Source of the DNA: Lachnoclostridium phytofermentans ISDg | GTDB taxonomy: Bacteria > Bacillota > Clostridia > Lachnospirales > Lachnospiraceae | Assembly: GCF_000018685.1 (NCBI RefSeq) | Contig: NC_010001.1 | Span: forward strand, 1,566,001 to 1,630,000 | Direction of reading: 5' to 3' | DNA: 64,000 bases | Shown here: one piece after another, positions 61,502-64,000 of the stretch | How positions within the stretch are numbered: the first letter of the stretch is position 1 | Layout: every line of letters starts with the position of its first letter | The notes under the pieces: generated by a model | Databases searched by the model: none | Seen by the model: the letters and a program-made list of their open reading frames with translations, nothing else | What the model was told of the DNA's origin: nothing | Made by a program: the position numbers and the translations under genes

Positions 61502-61569
61502 ACAATAGATAAAAAAGGCATTGCATTTGCTACAATCCGCAAGGCTCAGTGTATTACCATAAGAAATGT
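61499..61569 (+). pseudogene. Decayed duplicate of the MocR gene 3' end
   Basis: About 70 bases align with 59291-59359 (end of the MocR gene) at roughly 80% identity with small gaps, e.g. GTGTATTACCATAAG is shared. Frameshifts make it non-coding. It begins exactly at the stop codon of the Crp/Fnr gene. Confidence 0.72.
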
Positions 61570-61583
61570 TACGCTTTGATAAA

Positions 61584-61656
61584 GTGTCTTCGGCCTCAAG
61601 ATAAATGACCTAGGAAGCCTAGGTCATTTATCTTGAGGCCGAAGACACCTTTTTTA
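61584..61656. terminator. Perfect 31-bp hairpin, bidirectional terminator
   Basis: Arms 61584-61614 and 61618-61648 are exact complements over 31 bp with a three-base loop (AAG), followed by CTTTTTTAG. It sits between the converging Crp/Fnr and pectinesterase genes. The stem is far longer than termination needs. Confidence 0.85.
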
Positions 61657-61658
61657 GT

Positions 61659-62696
61659 CTAATCAGCTAGTACTAAAGATGGTACCCAGTTATCATCACC
61701 AGCTAATACTTTTTCCTTGGTATATTTAAGTGCTTCATAATCTGAGAGCTGCTTAGAAAAAGAAGCTCGTTTTCCTTCAGTGATAGCTTTTGAACCTTCA
61801 CCAGTACTTTGATATTCTGCATAAAGCATCGTTTTATGAGCTTCTGGTTTATTCCAGTCATGCCAACCTTCCTCACGAATATGCTCCCCAATTTCACAAT
61901 GTAGAAATACTGTCTTAGCAAAGTTTCGCCAAGGTCTTCCTAAATATATGCTATGTTTTGGGCAATCGCTGGTTAGACGGCAATGAGAAAAGACATATCC
62001 ATATTCCTGTCCTTCTGCAGTACTTGCTGCAGTTATATAGCCATAGTTCTTCTGTTCTTCTCCTTGTTTTGCAGGAGGAAGATCGTCTGTCTTTTGAGAA
62101 AAAATTTCACAGTGATCAAAAAATGAAGTTGCACTTCCAAAGATAAAATCAACATCGCCTCGAATATAACAGTTACGATAATAATGACGACCATTTACTC
62201 GTGGTTCAAACTCTTTTGGTCCAGTAAAACCACCAAGTTGGTTTGCTGATGGAGGGAGTGGAGCTGTAAATAAGGTATCTTGACTACCAAGAAGAATACA
62301 ATTATCAAATACCATTCGGTCTCCATCCACATAAAGTGCAAGTGCTTGTCCTACTTGATGACCATAACCAGAGTTATTTTGAAAAGTGAGATTCTTTGCT
62401 GTGAAATCATTAGCATCAATGAATACAGAAGGGGTGCGAAACGTTCCTCTTTTACTGCCATCTTCCATAATCATGTTAGCATAATCATCAAAGGTAAGTA
62501 TGGTCTCTTCTTTTGATTCACCAATTAAGGTTAAGTTAGGCTGCTTAATGATAAGTTTTTCTTTGTATGTTCCCTTCTTAATAAAAATAGTTACCGGCTC
62601 TATAGTTCCTTCTGGAATACTTGAGAGTGCATCAGTAATCGTAGAAAATTCATGTTCTGATGTTTTGTCTTTGGATACGTAAATCGTTCTACTCAT
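61659..62696 (-). CDS. Pectinesterase (CE8)
   Basis: A 345-residue right-handed beta-helix enzyme that removes methyl esters from galacturonan. Catalytic motifs are in order: GQALALYVDGDR (about residue 116), LLGSQDTLF (Asp, about 139), DVDFIFGSA (nucleophile Asp, about 180) and LGRPWRNFA (Arg, about 250). There is no signal peptide, so it acts in the cytoplasm on imported oligogalacturonides, as known for some pectin-using Gram-positives. ATG 62696 follows AAAGGAG. Upstream lie three hairpin-bearing repeats. Confidence 0.95.
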   Translation of the reverse strand: MSRTIYVSKDKTSEHEFSTITDALSSIPEGTIEPVTIFIKKGTYKEKLIIKQPNLTLIGESKEETILTFDDYANMIMEDGSKRGTFRTPSVFIDANDFTAKNLTFQNNSGYGHQVGQALALYVDGDRMVFDNCILLGSQDTLFTAPLPPSANQLGGFTGPKEFEPRVNGRHYYRNCYIRGDVDFIFGSATSFFDHCEIFSQKTDDLPPAKQGEEQKNYGYITAASTAEGQEYGYVFSHCRLTSDCPKHSIYLGRPWRNFAKTVFLHCEIGEHIREEGWHDWNKPEAHKTMLYAEYQSTGEGSKAITEGKRASFSKQLSDYEALKYTKEKVLAGDDNWVPSLVLAD

Positions 62697-62852
62697 TTGT
62701 TCTTCTCCTTTATGTAGTGTAAGTAATCTATAAAATGATTAGGTTATTTAAATATATTTGACTTAGATGAGGAAATCTCAATATCCCTGACAATAAATCA
62801 AAAGTGACCGTATTGTTTATATAAAAGTACTTTGGTAAATACTAAGTCTTAA

Positions 62853-63141
62853 ATTATAAGAACTCAAAATCGTGCTCTTATAATCTGATTGTCGGTGCAA
62901 AAAGGGCACCTTTTGTCAGAAGCATATAAAAGAACTTCGGATGATTTATATTATAGAGACTAAAATCATGTTTCTAAAATCGGATTAGCGGTGCCAAAAG
63001 CGCACCTTTTATCAGAAGTTAAAAATCAAACTTCTGATAATTTATATTATAGAAACTAAAAGCATGTTTTTATAATCAGATTAGCGGTGCCAAAACGCAC
63101 CTTTCATCAGAAGTTTATAAATCAAATTTCTCATAAGACTT
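62853..63141. repeat. Three tandem ~96-bp hairpin-bearing repeats
   Basis: Units start ATTATAAG/ATTATAG at 62853, 62950 and 63046 (a fourth start at 63142). Each has three potential hairpins: an outer AT-rich one (ATTATAGAAAC with GTTTTTATAAT in copy 3), GGTGC-loop-GCACC followed by TTT, and ATCAGAAGTT with AACTTCTGAT (perfect in copy 2). Changes between copies often keep pairing. They occupy most of the gap between the divergent pectinesterase and HEAT-repeat genes; 62697-62852 and 63142-63278 hold nothing recognised. Confidence 0.85.
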
Positions 63142-63278
63142 ATTATAGCATACGGTACAAGAGGATACTATAAACAATTAATGCTCCCATGATATTAAAG
63201 GCGATGGAAGTTCACATTTACTTTTGTGGAGAAAAAAGCTATAATACTAACAGAATATGAAACAAGGTAGGTAAAAGA

Positions 63279-64000
63279 ATGCTTAGAGCAACCTTTCAAA
63301 ATATAGTAGAGAACAGGGATGTTAGAAAAAATCTGATTCTTTTAAAGGAGATGCTTCGTGAAGATGGAAAAAATGATAGTCATAATAGAGAAGCTTTGCT
63401 TTATGTGATTGCTGGAAAATATGAGGTATTTCGTGGCTTATTGCAGGATGAAGATGCAAAGGTTAGAAAAAATACAGCATTAATTATGGGGGAATTGGCA
63501 GTTCCAGAATTTGCAGAGATTCTTTATGAAGCTTATAATAACGAGACACAACGATTTGTGAAAAGCTCGTATTTATCTGCTTTAATGAACATGGACTATA
63601 ATGAACTTCTTCCAAAGCTTCGGACAAACTATGAGGCTGTGAAAAGTATTCCATTAACGGACGAGAATAAAAAACATCTGAGTGAGGAGCTTCGATTACT
63701 GGAGGAGCTTTTGGTTCAATCAGAAGGAGAAAAAAAGCACACCTTTGTTGGTTATGATAAGGTAAATGAAATGGTTTTACTGTGCAATCGAAACCATATT
63801 TATGTGACCATGGAACAACTTGGGAAGATACCCAAGAAGGAATTTACAGCTGGGGTAATGGTAAAGACAAAAGAATTAAGAGAAGTTCTTAAAATACGGA
63901 CTTACCGAGAGTTACTATTTGCAGTTGATGGAGTTCGAACAGTACCAAATGATGTTACGGAAGCAGCTGGAGTTTTGACAGATGGTAGCTTATATCAATT
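63279..64000 (+). CDS. HEAT-repeat protein, N-terminal part (partial)
   Basis: An open frame of 240 codons running off the window. Helical repeats with VRKNLILLKEMLRED, EALLYVIAGKYEVF, DEDAKVRKNTALIMGELA and FVKSSYLSALMNMDYNELLPKL are HEAT-like. From about residue 155 a different domain begins (MVLLCNRNHIYVTMEQLGKIPKKEFTAGVMVKTKELREVLKIRTYRELLFAV), resembling N-terminal parts of THUMP/RlmL-like RNA methyltransferases, so a HEAT-methyltransferase fusion is possible. ATG 63279 has AAGGTAGG upstream. Length and C-terminal function cannot be judged here. Confidence 0.75.
   Translation, partial: MLRATFQNIVENRDVRKNLILLKEMLREDGKNDSHNREALLYVIAGKYEVFRGLLQDEDAKVRKNTALIMGELAVPEFAEILYEAYNNETQRFVKSSYLSALMNMDYNELLPKLRTNYEAVKSIPLTDENKKHLSEELRLLEELLVQSEGEKKHTFVGYDKVNEMVLLCNRNHIYVTMEQLGKIPKKEFTAGVMVKTKELREVLKIRTYRELLFAVDGVRTVPNDVTEAAGVLTDGSLYQ

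Noticed and set aside
62853..63141. CRISPR array
   Set aside because: Only three units of about 96 bp that are homologous over their entire length; there are no unique spacers and no cas genes.

Overview
The window is AT-rich DNA with strong Shine-Dalgarno sites, frequent GTG/TTG starts, hairpin-plus-T-run terminators and dipicolinate synthase genes (spoVFA/spoVFB). Together with a cytoplasmic pectin/hemicellulose esterase repertoire this points to an endospore-forming, plant-polysaccharide-using clostridium of the Lachnospiraceae (Lachnoclostridium phytofermentans-like; the species is an inference). No rRNA, tRNA, CRISPR array, transposase or prophage was seen. Genes are in short operons on both strands.

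Layout. 1-5.7 kb: tail of a sensor kinase with a NarL-type regulator, then an OmpR-type two-component system next to an FtsX-type ABC exporter. 5.9-10.2 kb: sbcD-sbcC nuclease. 10.4-20 kb: housekeeping and single genes (phosphotransferase, dipicolinate synthase behind a sigma-K-like promoter, phosphatases, MATE exporter, a C-terminally short 5'-nucleotidase beside a 15-bp minisatellite, a CE2-type esterase, cyclophilin). 20.3-30.5 kb: a nine-gene operon with a cysteine desulfidase-like enzyme, a complete branched-chain-amino-acid-type ABC importer, DhaK+DhaL kinase subunits and an L-2-amino-thiazoline-4-carboxylate hydrolase-like protein. It is preceded by a consensus-like promoter with two copies of an unusual operator, closed by a terminator, and followed by an enhancer-binding-protein-like regulator whose AAA+ domain has lost its ATPase motifs. 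This is the best candidate for an undescribed system: uptake and breakdown of a sulfur-containing, cysteine-derived compound, possibly a cysteine-carbonyl (thiazolidine/thiazoline) adduct whose carbon part is a triose.

30.8-36.5 kb: small unknown proteins, an orphan C39-like cysteine-peptidase-fold protein, and a PadR-HAAS/DUF1700-DUF4097-PspC envelope module with a palindromic operator on its promoter. 36.9-42.9 kb: argS, a DUF815 AAA+ ATPase, a membrane protein joining an outside SH3 domain to an inside Tudor-like domain, a glutaredoxin-like protein and an RsiV-like domain protein. 43-53.9 kb: a GntR(YtrA)-ABC operon, DUF1015, bactofilin-like and LiaF-like proteins, FabV enoyl reductase, a two-component system and an ABC-2 exporter.

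54-64 kb is more mosaic: GNAT and LURP-one proteins, LysR/nitroreductase pair, a truncated FMN reductase, NimA-like protein, a MocR regulator, a YciI remnant, a YdcZ-type transporter fused to a zinc ribbon, a Crp/Fnr regulator that ends in a decayed copy of the MocR 3' end, a 31-bp perfect hairpin, a cytoplasmic pectinesterase, three tandem 96-bp hairpin-bearing repeats, and the start of a HEAT-repeat protein. Remnants and duplications show that gene gain and loss have been active here.
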